Below are positions 26,284 through 36,384 of a stretch of 64,000 nucleotides of DNA, piece after piece; position 1 is the stretch's first letter; every line of letters starts with the position of its first letter. The notes beneath the pieces were generated by a model. That model was not told the DNA's origin. It saw only the letters and a program-made list of their open reading frames with translations, and did no database searches. This stretch comes from Seohaeicola_A nanhaiensis. GTDB lineage: Bacteria > Pseudomonadota > Alphaproteobacteria > Rhodobacterales > Rhodobacteraceae. The stretch spans positions 1,116,001 to 1,180,000 of the forward strand of contig NZ_JBHSGI010000002.1 in assembly GCF_042654245.1 (NCBI RefSeq), given 5' to 3'. The position numbers and the translations under genes are program-made.

Positions 26284-26312
26284 GTGACAAGCCCCCCAAG
26301 AGTCAGTATAAA
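26284..26312 (+). promoter_or_regulatory. Sigma-70-type promoter of gyrB
   Basis: GTGACA (-35, one mismatch to TTGACA, 26284-26289) and TATAAA (-10, one mismatch, 26307-26312) with an optimal 17-base spacer, 28 bases upstream of the gyrB ATG. It is the clearest housekeeping promoter in the window. Confidence 0.65.
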
Positions 26313-26339
26313 ATCCCGAAATCAACAAGGATATTCCGG

Positions 26340-28757
<2,418 letters not shown>

Positions 28758-28827
28758 TCTACGACGGACTGCGCACACGCGTGCGCGGTCCCCACTGCGG
28801 GCATGGGGGCGCGGAGGAGACGCAGCG

Positions 28828-29673
28828 ATGACCGACACCTCCCTGAAACTCGGCCTGATCGGCGACAACATCGCCCAATCGCGCGCCCCGGTGCTGCACC
28901 GCCTTGCCGGAGAGCAGAACCATGTGCAGGTCACCTACGAAAGGCTGGTCCCCAGGACCCTTGGGCAGAGCTTTGACGAGGTGTTCGACACCTGCGCGGC
29001 GCAGGGATATCGCGGCATCAATATCACCTACCCCTACAAGGAAGTCGCGGCAGGCCGGGTGACGGTCGATGAGCCGCTGGTGCGGGCCATGGGAGCGGTC
29101 AACACGGTGATCTTCACCCAGACCGGCGCAAAGGGATTCAACACCGATCACTCCGGTTTCATGGCGGCCTATCGCAGCCAGCGGGGCGCGCGTCCGACCG
29201 GCACGGTGCTGATGATCGGCAGCGGGGGAGTCGGACGGGCCGTCGCTTTTGGTCTTGCCGGGCTCGGAACCCGATCTTTGCGCCTTGTCGACCGAGAGCC
29301 AGCCAAGGCCCAGGCCCTTGCCGCCGCGCTGCAGGCCGCCGCCCCTGACATGGACATCTCGACCTGGACCAGCGCCGAAAAGGCCGCCGACGGCGCCGCG
29401 GGCCTGATCAACTGCACGCCGGTCGGTATGGTGGGTTACGAGGGCACTCCGCTCGTCGCCCCGGCCATGGCCGGAGCCGAATGGGCCTTCGACGCAGTCT
29501 ATACGCCGACCGACACCCGGTTCCTTCAGGACGCCCGGGCGGCGGGTCTCTCCATCATCTCGGGGTGGGAGCTGTTCTTCTTCCAGGGCGTCCACGCTTG
29601 GGCCCTGTTTTCCGGGCTGGGGCTCGACGAAGATCGCCTGCGCGCCAGCCTTACGGAGACGCGGTCCGACTGA
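28828..29673 (+). CDS. Shikimate dehydrogenase-like (AroE family) protein
   Basis: A 281-residue NAD(P)-dependent dehydrogenase of the AroE family. Catalytic Lys is in NITYPYKE, Asp in FNTDHSGF, the dinucleotide loop is IGSGGVGRA, and INCTPVGM and the Gln of FFFQGVHAW are also present. The substrate-binding SxS motif of true AroE (two serines contacting shikimate carboxylate) reads SRA here, losing the second serine. This and its isolated position suggest a quinate/shikimate-type or other AroE-like paralogue rather than the main AroE. It starts about 70 bases after gyrB. Confidence 0.82.
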   Translation: MTDTSLKLGLIGDNIAQSRAPVLHRLAGEQNHVQVTYERLVPRTLGQSFDEVFDTCAAQGYRGINITYPYKEVAAGRVTVDEPLVRAMGAVNTVIFTQTGAKGFNTDHSGFMAAYRSQRGARPTGTVLMIGSGGVGRAVAFGLAGLGTRSLRLVDREPAKAQALAAALQAAAPDMDISTWTSAEKAADGAAGLINCTPVGMVGYEGTPLVAPAMAGAEWAFDAVYTPTDTRFLQDARAAGLSIISGWELFFFQGVHAWALFSGLGLDEDRLRASLTETRSD

Positions 29674-29685
29674 AGGCCTCGCGCC

Positions 29686-30906
29686 TCAGCCCTCCGGCGC
29701 AGGCGACCGCCAGACCGGAAAGGGATCGGGCAACTGCGCCCACAGATCCGGCGCAAATTCGGCCTCGCCGCCCGTCAGGGCGCGGTCCAGCGCAGCGGTG
29801 ATCGCAGCCCTGTCCATCCCCGTCCCGATGAACACCAGTTCCTGCCGCCGGTCGCCATAGGGCTCCTGCCAGTGCCGGGCGAGATAGGCCGCCGCCTCCG
29901 GATGGCTCGGCCGGCGCTCACTGGCGACCGAGGCCCACCATCGGCCCAATGGCTTGACGCTACTCAGGGCCCCGGCCAGCGAGAATTCGGCCAGCCAGTC
30001 CGGCCGGGTCGCAATCCAGAAATGGCCCTTGGCCCGGATGACACCCGGCATGGGTCCGTTCAGCACCTCGAAGACCTTCTGCGGATCGAACGGCCGCCGG
30101 GCGCGATAGACGAAAGACGAAACCCCGTATTCCTCGGTTTCGGGCACGTGCTCGGCAAAACCGTAGAGCTCCTTGGCCCAGGCTGGATGCAGATGCGCCC
30201 TGTCGAAGTCGAATCGCCCGGTATCGAAGATCGCCGCGCCGGGCACCCGTCCGTAATCCGTCTCGACGATCCGCACGTCCGGGTTCAGCGCGGCAATGAT
30301 CTTGCGCGCCGCGTCCAGCCGCTCGGGCCCCGCATCGCTGATCTTGTTCAGAACCACGACATCGGCGAATTCGATCTGATCGACCAGCAGATCGACCAGC
30401 GTCCTGTCATCGCCCTCGCCCAGGCTTTCGCCCCGATCCCGGATGAAATCATGGCTGCTGTAATCGCCCAGCAGGTTGACCGCGTCCACCACCGTCACCA
30501 TCGTGTCCAGCCGCGCCACGTCCGAAAGGCTGGCGCCTGTTTCATCACGAAACTCGAAGGTGGCCGCCACCGGCAGGGGCTCGGAGATCCCAGTGCCCTC
30601 GATCAGCAGATAGTCAAAGCGCCCCTCGTCGGCCAGTCGCCGCACCTCCTGCAACAGATCGTCCCGCAAGGTGCAGCAGATGCAGCCGTTGGTCATTTCG
30701 ACCAGCCGCTCTTCGGTATGACTGAGATTTGCCTCGCCACCGCGCACGAGGTCCGCGTCGATGTTCACCTCGGACATGTCGTTGACAATGACGGCGACCC
30801 GCCGCCCCTCGCGGTTGTTCAGGACCGCATTCAAGAGCGTCGTCTTTCCGGCCCCCAGGAACCCCGACAGGACGGTGACGGGAAGGCGTAGGTCTGAATG
30901 TGTCAT
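29686..30906 (-). CDS. CobW/COG0523 GTPase, probable zinc metallochaperone
   Basis: A 406-residue G3E-family GTPase: Walker A GFLGAGKTTLL (residues 15-25), the metal-binding GCICC at 74-78, EGTGISEP, and the guanine-specificity NKIS. A CobW C-terminal domain follows (GVSSFVYRARRPFDPQKVFEVL). COG0523 proteins deliver zinc or other metals to client enzymes, and some are induced on zinc starvation. A near-perfect Zur-type inverted repeat lies 16-32 bases upstream of the start, strongly suggesting the zinc-starvation subgroup (ZigA/YciC-like). It is convergent with the AroE-like gene. Confidence 0.88.
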   Translation of the reverse strand: MTHSDLRLPVTVLSGFLGAGKTTLLNAVLNNREGRRVAVIVNDMSEVNIDADLVRGGEANLSHTEERLVEMTNGCICCTLRDDLLQEVRRLADEGRFDYLLIEGTGISEPLPVAATFEFRDETGASLSDVARLDTMVTVVDAVNLLGDYSSHDFIRDRGESLGEGDDRTLVDLLVDQIEFADVVVLNKISDAGPERLDAARKIIAALNPDVRIVETDYGRVPGAAIFDTGRFDFDRAHLHPAWAKELYGFAEHVPETEEYGVSSFVYRARRPFDPQKVFEVLNGPMPGVIRAKGHFWIATRPDWLAEFSLAGALSSVKPLGRWWASVASERRPSHPEAAAYLARHWQEPYGDRRQELVFIGTGMDRAAITAALDRALTGGEAEFAPDLWAQLPDPFPVWRSPAPEG

Positions 30907-30921
30907 CTCTCATCTCATGAT

Positions 30922-30938
30922 ATGTTATATCATAACAT
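30922..30938 (-). promoter_or_regulatory. Probable Zur box upstream of the CobW-type gene
   Basis: Inverted repeat with 7-base arms: ATGTTAT-ATC-ATAACAT, embedded in an AT-rich block (30915-30945). It resembles the Zur operator of alphaproteobacteria (GTTATA...ATAAC core). It lies 16 bases upstream of the start codon, where a bound repressor would cover the promoter. Confidence 0.6.
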
Positions 30939-31117
30939 TACATAATGTCCCGCAAGCTGCCATCTGCGACGACCCGGCGCCCCGCGCCAGGCCACGAAAT
31001 ATTGCGTCCAGGGACGCTGGCCGGGAAACAAGGGAAGAGAGTCAGGACAAGCGGCCGAAGTCAGGCGCAGCAGGGCGCAGGGCTTACCACCGGGTCGCGG
31101 ATTTGAGGGAGAAAAGT

Positions 31118-31211
31118 GAGAGGCTGGACATCGACCCAAGCGGGACTCGTTGTGGCTGCTTCCTTCCGGACCTGACCAGGTTGGCGAGGCGCTCGCCCGC
31201 GCCAACCTCTC
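31118..31211 (-). ncRNA. ffs: Signal recognition particle RNA (4.5S-type)
   Basis: The minus strand carries the invariant SRP RNA apical loop ACCTGGTCAGGTCCGGAAGG followed by AAGCAGCCA. The ends pair: GAGAGGTTGG at the 5' end (from 31211) with CCAGCCTCTC at the 3' end (to 31118), and GGCGAGCGCCTCGCC lies inside the helix. A T-rich tail ACTTTTCTCC follows. Length about 94 bases, the small bacterial type without Alu domain. With Ffh it targets inner-membrane proteins. It lies directly downstream of the nucleotidase gene with its own promoter. Confidence 0.93.
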
Positions 31212-31218
31212 GGAGGGC

Positions 31219-31247
31219 GATATAGGCGCAGCGCGCGGGATTCGCAA
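31219..31247 (-). promoter_or_regulatory. Promoter of the SRP RNA gene
   Basis: On the minus strand TTGCGA (31247-31242) and TATATC (31224-31219) are separated by exactly 17 bases, and the predicted start falls at about 31211-31213, coincident with the 5' end inferred from RNA pairing. Confidence 0.6.
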
Positions 31248-31254
31248 CCTCGCA

Positions 31255-33093
31255 TCAGAGCGGCACGAAAAGCCGCAGGAATCCCGCCTTGTCCAGCCCA
31301 CCAACTTCGACCCCGCGTCCGGCAAGCTCGTCCAGATACGTGCCTGCGCCCGGGCCGGTCGGCACACAGACGCGTGTGCCCGGCATGGGCGCGAAACGCC
31401 AGGGCGGCGGCGCATCCGCAAGCGGATCGCGCGCCAGCCGGCCGGCCAGATAATCGCGCAGCGCATCGCGCAGCGGCACCCACGGCAAGGCGATCCGCTG
31501 CGCCCCGCGCAGGGCCGCGAAGTTGCCGCCCCCGGCCGACCGGAAGCTGTTGAGCGCCACGACAAAACGCTGATCCGGCGCCACCGCCCGGCCTGCGTGA
31601 TGCAACGCCGTCACCCGTCGCCCGCCTGATTTGCGCAGGCGCCCGTCCGGGTGGAAACGCGACGGTCGCGACAGGTCGATCTGGTAGGTCACCCCGTGCA
31701 GCACGTCGAAATCGTGCCCCGGCAGGGCCGGGTCCAGCAGCGCCGCGTCCCGGGATCCCGTCTGGATCCTGTGGAACACCCCCGCCGAATGCTCGATCCA
31801 GTCAGCAAGTTGCGCGCCGGTGACGACCACCGCGTGAAGATCGTTGGCAAAGGCCTGCAGGTCGATCAGATGGCGCAACGCGATTGGCCCCGCAGGAATG
31901 TCTGTATAGCTGGACGGCCCGGCGCGGGCACCGAACCGGCCCGGGGCGACGGCCGACAGCAGGGGCAGCATCGCTTCCTGCCGACCCGCCAGAAAAGGGC
32001 TCAGCGCCGCCGCTTGCGCCGCCGCCACGATCGCCAGGGCGCGATCGGGCGCGAAAAAGGTGAAATAGCTGTGGAGCGGCGCCTCTGTATGCCCGACCGG
32101 CCGCGCCATCAGCGCCTGCGCAGCGGCATTGTCGTCTTCCATCAGGGCGACAACGCCCGGGTCTTCCGGCACCTCCGGCCCCGCGGCCCGCACCGCCACC
32201 TGCGCCTTCGCGCGCCGCCATCGCCCGGAACCCTCCGAGCGCAGGACCAGATCGATCACCCCCAGGTGCGATCCGTTGGCCCCCGCCATCACCACAGGTG
32301 CGCCGGCCACAGGTCCACCGCGGCGCGACAGGCACTCGTGGGTGTGTCCCGCGATCACCGCATCGATTCCGCTCAGCCGCGACAGTGCCCGCGCCGCATT
32401 TTCAGCCCCCGGCAGGGGTGACGCAGCACCCAGCCCGCTATGCGCCAGCGCCACGATCACGTCGCAGTCGGCCAGCGCGGGCAAGACTGCGCGGGCGGCT
32501 TCCAGCATATCCTCGGCGCTCACCCGAGGTGACAGACGGTGCGCATTCCACATCACCGTCTGCGGCGGCACCATGGACAGCACGCCGACGCGCAGGATCA
32601 CAACGCGATCATCCACCCGGACCGCTCGCTCGAGCACGGCAAAGGGCGCAAAGCCTTCGGCGCCGCGAAGGTTGGTGCAGATCACCGGACAGGGCGCCTG
32701 CGCCAGCACGTTGGACAGCCAATCCGTACCCGCGTCGAAATCGTGGTTGCCGAGGCCCAGCGCGTCATAGCCCAGATGTGCAAAGGCGCGCATCATCGGA
32801 TGTGGTGCCTCGGGCCGGGTCGCGGCCAGTTCGCCCAGCGCGCCGCCCTGCAGGGCATCGCCATTGTCGAACAGCAGGCACAGCGCCCCGTCCCGCTCCG
32901 CCTGGGCCCGCGCCCGGTCGATTAGTGTCGCGGTCCGCGCCAGCCCGGGCCCGGCACCTCTGCGCCCGGTGGCATGGTCGAAGCTGGTCAGCTGCATGTG
33001 AAGATCGGTGGTGGACAGCAAACGCAGCCGGGCCACGCCCCCCGATGGCGCAGGATCGCGCCCGGGCAGTGGCTGCTGTCGGTTCCCGGACAT
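31255..33093 (-). CDS. 2',3'-cyclic-nucleotide 2'-phosphodiesterase/5'-nucleotidase
   Basis: A 612-residue CpdB/UshA-type enzyme. The metallophosphoesterase domain has LSTTDLHMQL, DNGDALQGG, GLGNHDFD, ALAHSGLG and AGHTHE, the five metal-binding blocks. The 5'-nucleotidase C-terminal domain carries the substrate-stacking region NSFRSAGGGNFAAL. Relatives hydrolyse 2',3'-cyclic nucleotides and 3'-nucleotides in the periplasm for phosphate and nucleoside scavenging. I see no clear signal peptide from the ATG at 33093 (MSGNRQQPLPG); an upstream frame exists, so either the start is further out or export is unusual. Divergent from nudC. Confidence 0.87.
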   Translation of the reverse strand: MSGNRQQPLPGRDPAPSGGVARLRLLSTTDLHMQLTSFDHATGRRGAGPGLARTATLIDRARAQAERDGALCLLFDNGDALQGGALGELAATRPEAPHPMMRAFAHLGYDALGLGNHDFDAGTDWLSNVLAQAPCPVICTNLRGAEGFAPFAVLERAVRVDDRVVILRVGVLSMVPPQTVMWNAHRLSPRVSAEDMLEAARAVLPALADCDVIVALAHSGLGAASPLPGAENAARALSRLSGIDAVIAGHTHECLSRRGGPVAGAPVVMAGANGSHLGVIDLVLRSEGSGRWRRAKAQVAVRAAGPEVPEDPGVVALMEDDNAAAQALMARPVGHTEAPLHSYFTFFAPDRALAIVAAAQAAALSPFLAGRQEAMLPLLSAVAPGRFGARAGPSSYTDIPAGPIALRHLIDLQAFANDLHAVVVTGAQLADWIEHSAGVFHRIQTGSRDAALLDPALPGHDFDVLHGVTYQIDLSRPSRFHPDGRLRKSGGRRVTALHHAGRAVAPDQRFVVALNSFRSAGGGNFAALRGAQRIALPWVPLRDALRDYLAGRLARDPLADAPPPWRFAPMPGTRVCVPTGPGAGTYLDELAGRGVEVGGLDKAGFLRLFVPL

Positions 33094-33267
33094 CGCGGAC
33101 AGGCTATCCCCCAACCTGCGCCGCCGTGCGTTCCTGACGGCGCTGGCCCCTGCGGGCCTTGTTCCGATCTGTGTCACATCCGGCACGCAAAAGCAAAAGG
33201 CCGCTGGAATTGAATTGTCCCGCGGCCTGTGCCATGCCAGCGGCCAAACGGTGGCGGAGAGACAGGC

Positions 33268-34242
33268 ATGCGGACGGCGGAACAGGTAACATTCGGCGGC
33301 GCCGGTCTGGACCGCGCAGCCAAGGTCAGGAACGACCCCGCCGCGCTGGCCGCCGCCCTGGCCCATGACGACGCCGCCTGCGTTCTTCTGTGGCGCGGCA
33401 AGCCGCTGGTCGAGGGCGAGCGCCTGGCGCTGGTGCCGATGACTCATCCGGTCCTGAAGAAAGGGTTCAAGGGCGAGATCGAGGCTCCGGTCTTCCTGGG
33501 GCTCGAAACCAGCGGCGCGCCGAATTTCGCGGTCGACATCTCGGGATGGGAGCCGGAGGGCCAGGATATCTCCTCGCTGGGCAGCTTCTTCGACCCTTCC
33601 GAACAGACTCACCCCGATTTCCCGCCCGGTTATGTCTTTGCCGAACTGCGGCGCATCATGTTCGCGCTGTCGCCGCGCGATGCCGAACTGGTTGCCACCG
33701 CCAAGGCGATCGTCAACTGGCACGGTTCTCACCGGTTCTGTGCCAAATGCGGCCACGCCAGCGATGTCAGCCACGCCGGCTGGCAGCGCGGCTGCCCCGC
33801 CTGCAAGGCACAGCACTTCCCCCGCACCGACCCGGTGGTCATCATGCTGATCACCCATGGCAATTCGGTTCTCATGGGCCGCTCGCACGGCTGGCCGCAG
33901 GGAATGTATTCCTGTCTCGCCGGCTTCATAGAACCGGGCGAGACGATCGAAGCGGCAGTCCGGCGCGAAGTCCTGGAAGAGTCCGGCATCAAGGTGGGAA
34001 AGGTCGAGTATCTCTCCAGCCAGCCCTGGCCCTTCCCCGCCTCACTGATGATGGGCTGCCGGGGCGAGGCGCTGACGACCGAGATCCACTGCGATCCCGA
34101 GGAACTCGATGACGCGATCTGGGTCACCCGCGAGGAGATGATGCAGGTCTTTGCCGGCGAGCATCCAAAGATCCGCCCGGCCCGAAAAGGCGCCATCGCC
34201 CATTTCCTCTTGCAGAACTGGCTTGCGGACACGCTCGATTGA
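33268..34242 (+). CDS. nudC: NAD(+)/NADH diphosphatase (NudC-like)
   Basis: A 324-residue Nudix hydrolase that cleaves NADH to NMNH and AMP, and in E. coli also removes NAD caps from RNA. The zinc ribbon is CAKCGHASDVSHAGWQRGCPAC, the Nudix box is GFIEPGETIEAAVRREVLEESGI, and the NADH-specific motif SQPWPFPAS follows it. The ATG at 33268 is used; an upstream in-frame start at 33229 adds 13 residues. It is divergent from the nucleotidase gene and is followed by an SRPBCC gene 40 bases later on the same strand. Confidence 0.95.
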   Translation: MRTAEQVTFGGAGLDRAAKVRNDPAALAAALAHDDAACVLLWRGKPLVEGERLALVPMTHPVLKKGFKGEIEAPVFLGLETSGAPNFAVDISGWEPEGQDISSLGSFFDPSEQTHPDFPPGYVFAELRRIMFALSPRDAELVATAKAIVNWHGSHRFCAKCGHASDVSHAGWQRGCPACKAQHFPRTDPVVIMLITHGNSVLMGRSHGWPQGMYSCLAGFIEPGETIEAAVRREVLEESGIKVGKVEYLSSQPWPFPASLMMGCRGEALTTEIHCDPEELDDAIWVTREEMMQVFAGEHPKIRPARKGAIAHFLLQNWLADTLD

Positions 34243-34282
34243 CCCCAGATTCCGGGGAACGGCCGAACCGAACGGAAGACAT

Positions 34283-34750
34283 ATGCAATTTTCCACCAAG
34301 GAAGATATCGAAGCCCCGATCGACGAGGTCTTCGCCATGCTCTCCGACTTCGAGGGCTACGAGCGTTCCGCGATCCGGCGCGGGATCGAGGTGCAGCGCG
34401 AAAGGGACATGCATCCGCCCGGGCGCGGCATGGCCTGGACCGCCCGCTTTTCCCTGCGCGGCAAGCCCCGCGATCTGACCCTGCAACTGGCGCAATACGA
34501 CCGGCCCACCGCGATGCGCTTCGAAGCCGATTCGCAGGGGCTTGACGGCACACTGACGCTCGACCTGCTGTCGCTGTCGAAACGGCGCACCCGCCTGGCG
34601 GTGGTTCTTGAGGTCAAACCCAAGACGCTTTCGGCCCGCCTGCTGGTGCAATCCTTCCGGCTCGCCAAGGCGACCCTGAACAAGCGGTTCAAGCTGAAGG
34701 TCGCCGCCTTCGCCAAGTCGCTGGAACAGCGTCAGGGCCGCACGGCCTGA
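34283..34750 (+). CDS. SRPBCC-family protein
   Basis: A 155-residue START-like protein: MQFSTKEDIEAPIDEVFAMLSDFEGYERSAIRRG is the usual N-terminal strand and helix, followed by antiparallel strands (RFEADSQGLDGTLTLDLLSL) and a basic C-terminal helix (KATLNKRFKLKVAAFAKSLEQ). Ligand unknown. It probably forms a short unit with nudC and converges with pheA, 6 bases apart. The longer upstream frame overlaps nudC and is rejected. Confidence 0.82.
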   Translation: MQFSTKEDIEAPIDEVFAMLSDFEGYERSAIRRGIEVQRERDMHPPGRGMAWTARFSLRGKPRDLTLQLAQYDRPTAMRFEADSQGLDGTLTLDLLSLSKRRTRLAVVLEVKPKTLSARLLVQSFRLAKATLNKRFKLKVAAFAKSLEQRQGRTA

Positions 34751-34756
34751 GTGCGG

Positions 34757-35590
34757 TCAGCCGCGCTCCATCGCGGCAGGGTAGACGCCCAGAATTTCGG
34801 TATTGGTGGTGAAATACGACAGCTCGTCCAGGGCCAGGCGGACATTCGCATCCTCCGGGTGACCCTCGATATCGGCATAGAACTGGGTGGCGGTGAAATT
34901 GCCATCGACCATATAGCTTTCCAGCTTGGTCATGTTGATCCCGTTGGTCGCGAAACCGCCCATCGCCTTGTAGAGCGCCGCCGGAATGTTGCGCACCTGG
35001 AAGACAAAGGTCGTGATCATTCCATGCGTGCCGCGCCGGCTGTGATCGGCTTCGCGCGCCATGATCAGAAAGCGTGTCGTGTTGTGGGCATGGTCCTCGA
35101 TGTGGCGCGCGAGGATGTGCAGCCCGTTGATCTCGGCCGCCAGATCGGACGCCAGCGCGCCGACCGTGCGCAGCCCCTCGCGGGCGATATCAGCCGCCGC
35201 CCCCGCACTGTCCGCCGCCGCCTCGCCACGAATGCCGTATCGGGCCAGATAGCTTTTCGCCTGCGGCAAGAGCACCGGATGCGCGCGAACGCTCTCCAGC
35301 TGGTCGACCCGCACGCCGGGCAGCGCCATCAGCGAGATATGCACCCGCACGAAGGCCTCGTCGACGATGTGCAGCCCGCTTTCGGGCAGCAGCCGGTGGA
35401 TGTCGGCGACCCGGCCATAGGTCGAATTCTCGACCGGCAGCATCGCCAGCTCGGCCTTGCCCGACTGGACCGCCTCGATCACGTCCTCGAAACTGCGGCA
35501 GGGCAGCGCCTCCATGTCGGGGCGGGCGTTGCGGCAGGCCTCGTGGCTGTAGGCGCCAAGCTCTCCCTGAAAGGCGATGCGGTCGGTCAT
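34757..35590 (-). CDS. pheA: Prephenate dehydratase
   Basis: A 277-residue monofunctional enzyme converting prephenate to phenylpyruvate for phenylalanine synthesis, regulated by an ACT domain. The catalytic domain begins RIAFQGELGAYSHEACRN and includes VENSTYGRVADIHRLL and the active-site HNTTRFL. The ACT part (about residues 195-270) starts TTFVFQVRNIPAALYKAMGGFATNGINMTKLES. The ATG at 35590 has AGGAAA upstream. It is divergent from the cytochrome c gene. Confidence 0.95.
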   Translation of the reverse strand: MTDRIAFQGELGAYSHEACRNARPDMEALPCRSFEDVIEAVQSGKAELAMLPVENSTYGRVADIHRLLPESGLHIVDEAFVRVHISLMALPGVRVDQLESVRAHPVLLPQAKSYLARYGIRGEAAADSAGAAADIAREGLRTVGALASDLAAEINGLHILARHIEDHAHNTTRFLIMAREADHSRRGTHGMITTFVFQVRNIPAALYKAMGGFATNGINMTKLESYMVDGNFTATQFYADIEGHPEDANVRLALDELSYFTTNTEILGVYPAAMERG

Positions 35591-35709
35591 GTGCACATTT
35601 TCCTGCAACAACTGGGGGCTGGTCGTTTGGTCGCGGTGTCTATACCTTGCCTCGGAGAAGGGGAAGGCTTAGACAACCGCCCAAACAGATCAAATGGACT
35701 CGCGACCAA

Positions 35710-36210
35710 ATGGATACGATGACGACAACCAAGGTGGTGGCTTCGCTGTGCGGCGCTTTTCTCGTGCTGCTGCTTGGCAAATGGGCGGCCGAGGCGATCT
35801 ATCATGTCGGCGGCCACGGTGAAGCGGCCTATGTGATCGACACCGGCCCGAGCGAAAGCGCCGAACCGGCAGAGCAGGTCGATTTCAACGCTCTGGTGGC
35901 CGAGGCCGATGTCGCCAAGGGTGCCAATGTCTTCAAGAAGTGCGGTGCCTGCCACAAGATCGAGGATGGCGTGAACGGCACGGGTCCCTCGCTCTACGGC
36001 GTGGTCAACCGCGATGTCGCGTCCGAACCGGGCTTTTCCTATTCGGCAGCGATGCAGGGCGTCGAAGGCACCTGGACTCCAGAACATCTGAACGAATTCC
36101 TGACCAACCCCAAGGGTGTGGTTCCCGGCACCACCATGGGTTTTGCCGGTCTGAAGAAGATCGAAGAGCGGGCCGATCTTGTGGCCTATTTGGAAAGCAT
36201 CGTGAAATAA
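35710..36210 (+). CDS. Membrane-anchored class I cytochrome c
   Basis: A 166-residue protein with an uncleaved N-terminal membrane anchor (VVASLCGAFLVLLLGKWAAEAIY), an acidic linker (about residues 40-70) and a c-type cytochrome domain. The haem attachment is CGACHKIED and the axial Met is in GTTMGFAGLK. This matches the anchored cytochromes c-552/c-y of Paracoccus and Rhodobacter (CycM-like), which shuttle electrons between the bc1 complex and aa3 oxidase. The start could also be the ATG at 35719. A strong terminator follows. Confidence 0.92.
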   Translation: MDTMTTTKVVASLCGAFLVLLLGKWAAEAIYHVGGHGEAAYVIDTGPSESAEPAEQVDFNALVAEADVAKGANVFKKCGACHKIEDGVNGTGPSLYGVVNRDVASEPGFSYSAAMQGVEGTWTPEHLNEFLTNPKGVVPGTTMGFAGLKKIEERADLVAYLESIVK

Positions 36211-36235
36211 CCCAACCGGTTATGTCCAGCCTTTC

Positions 36236-36269
36236 AGGGCCGCTGCCATTGCAGCGGCCCTTCTGTTTT
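36236..36269 (+). terminator. Rho-independent terminator after the cytochrome c gene
   Basis: Perfect 11-base stem AGGGCCGCTGC/GCAGCGGCCCT (36236-36246, 36251-36261) with loop CATT and the tail TCTGTTTT. Confidence 0.9.
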
Positions 36270-36384
36270 GTCCCGGCATTCAAGAAAGATCACATATTCT
36301 CAACTTGAATGTTGGCCCCCCGGGCCTTTACCTAGGCTGAACCTGGGCCAGGAGCCCGGTCCCAGCCGATGGAGGACCTACCCG

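Noticed and set aside
28771..28786. GC-rich hairpin after gyrB (GCGCAC-ACGC-GTGCGC)
   Set aside because: No T run follows and the short arms are easily met by chance in such GC-rich sequence, so it is not listed as a terminator.
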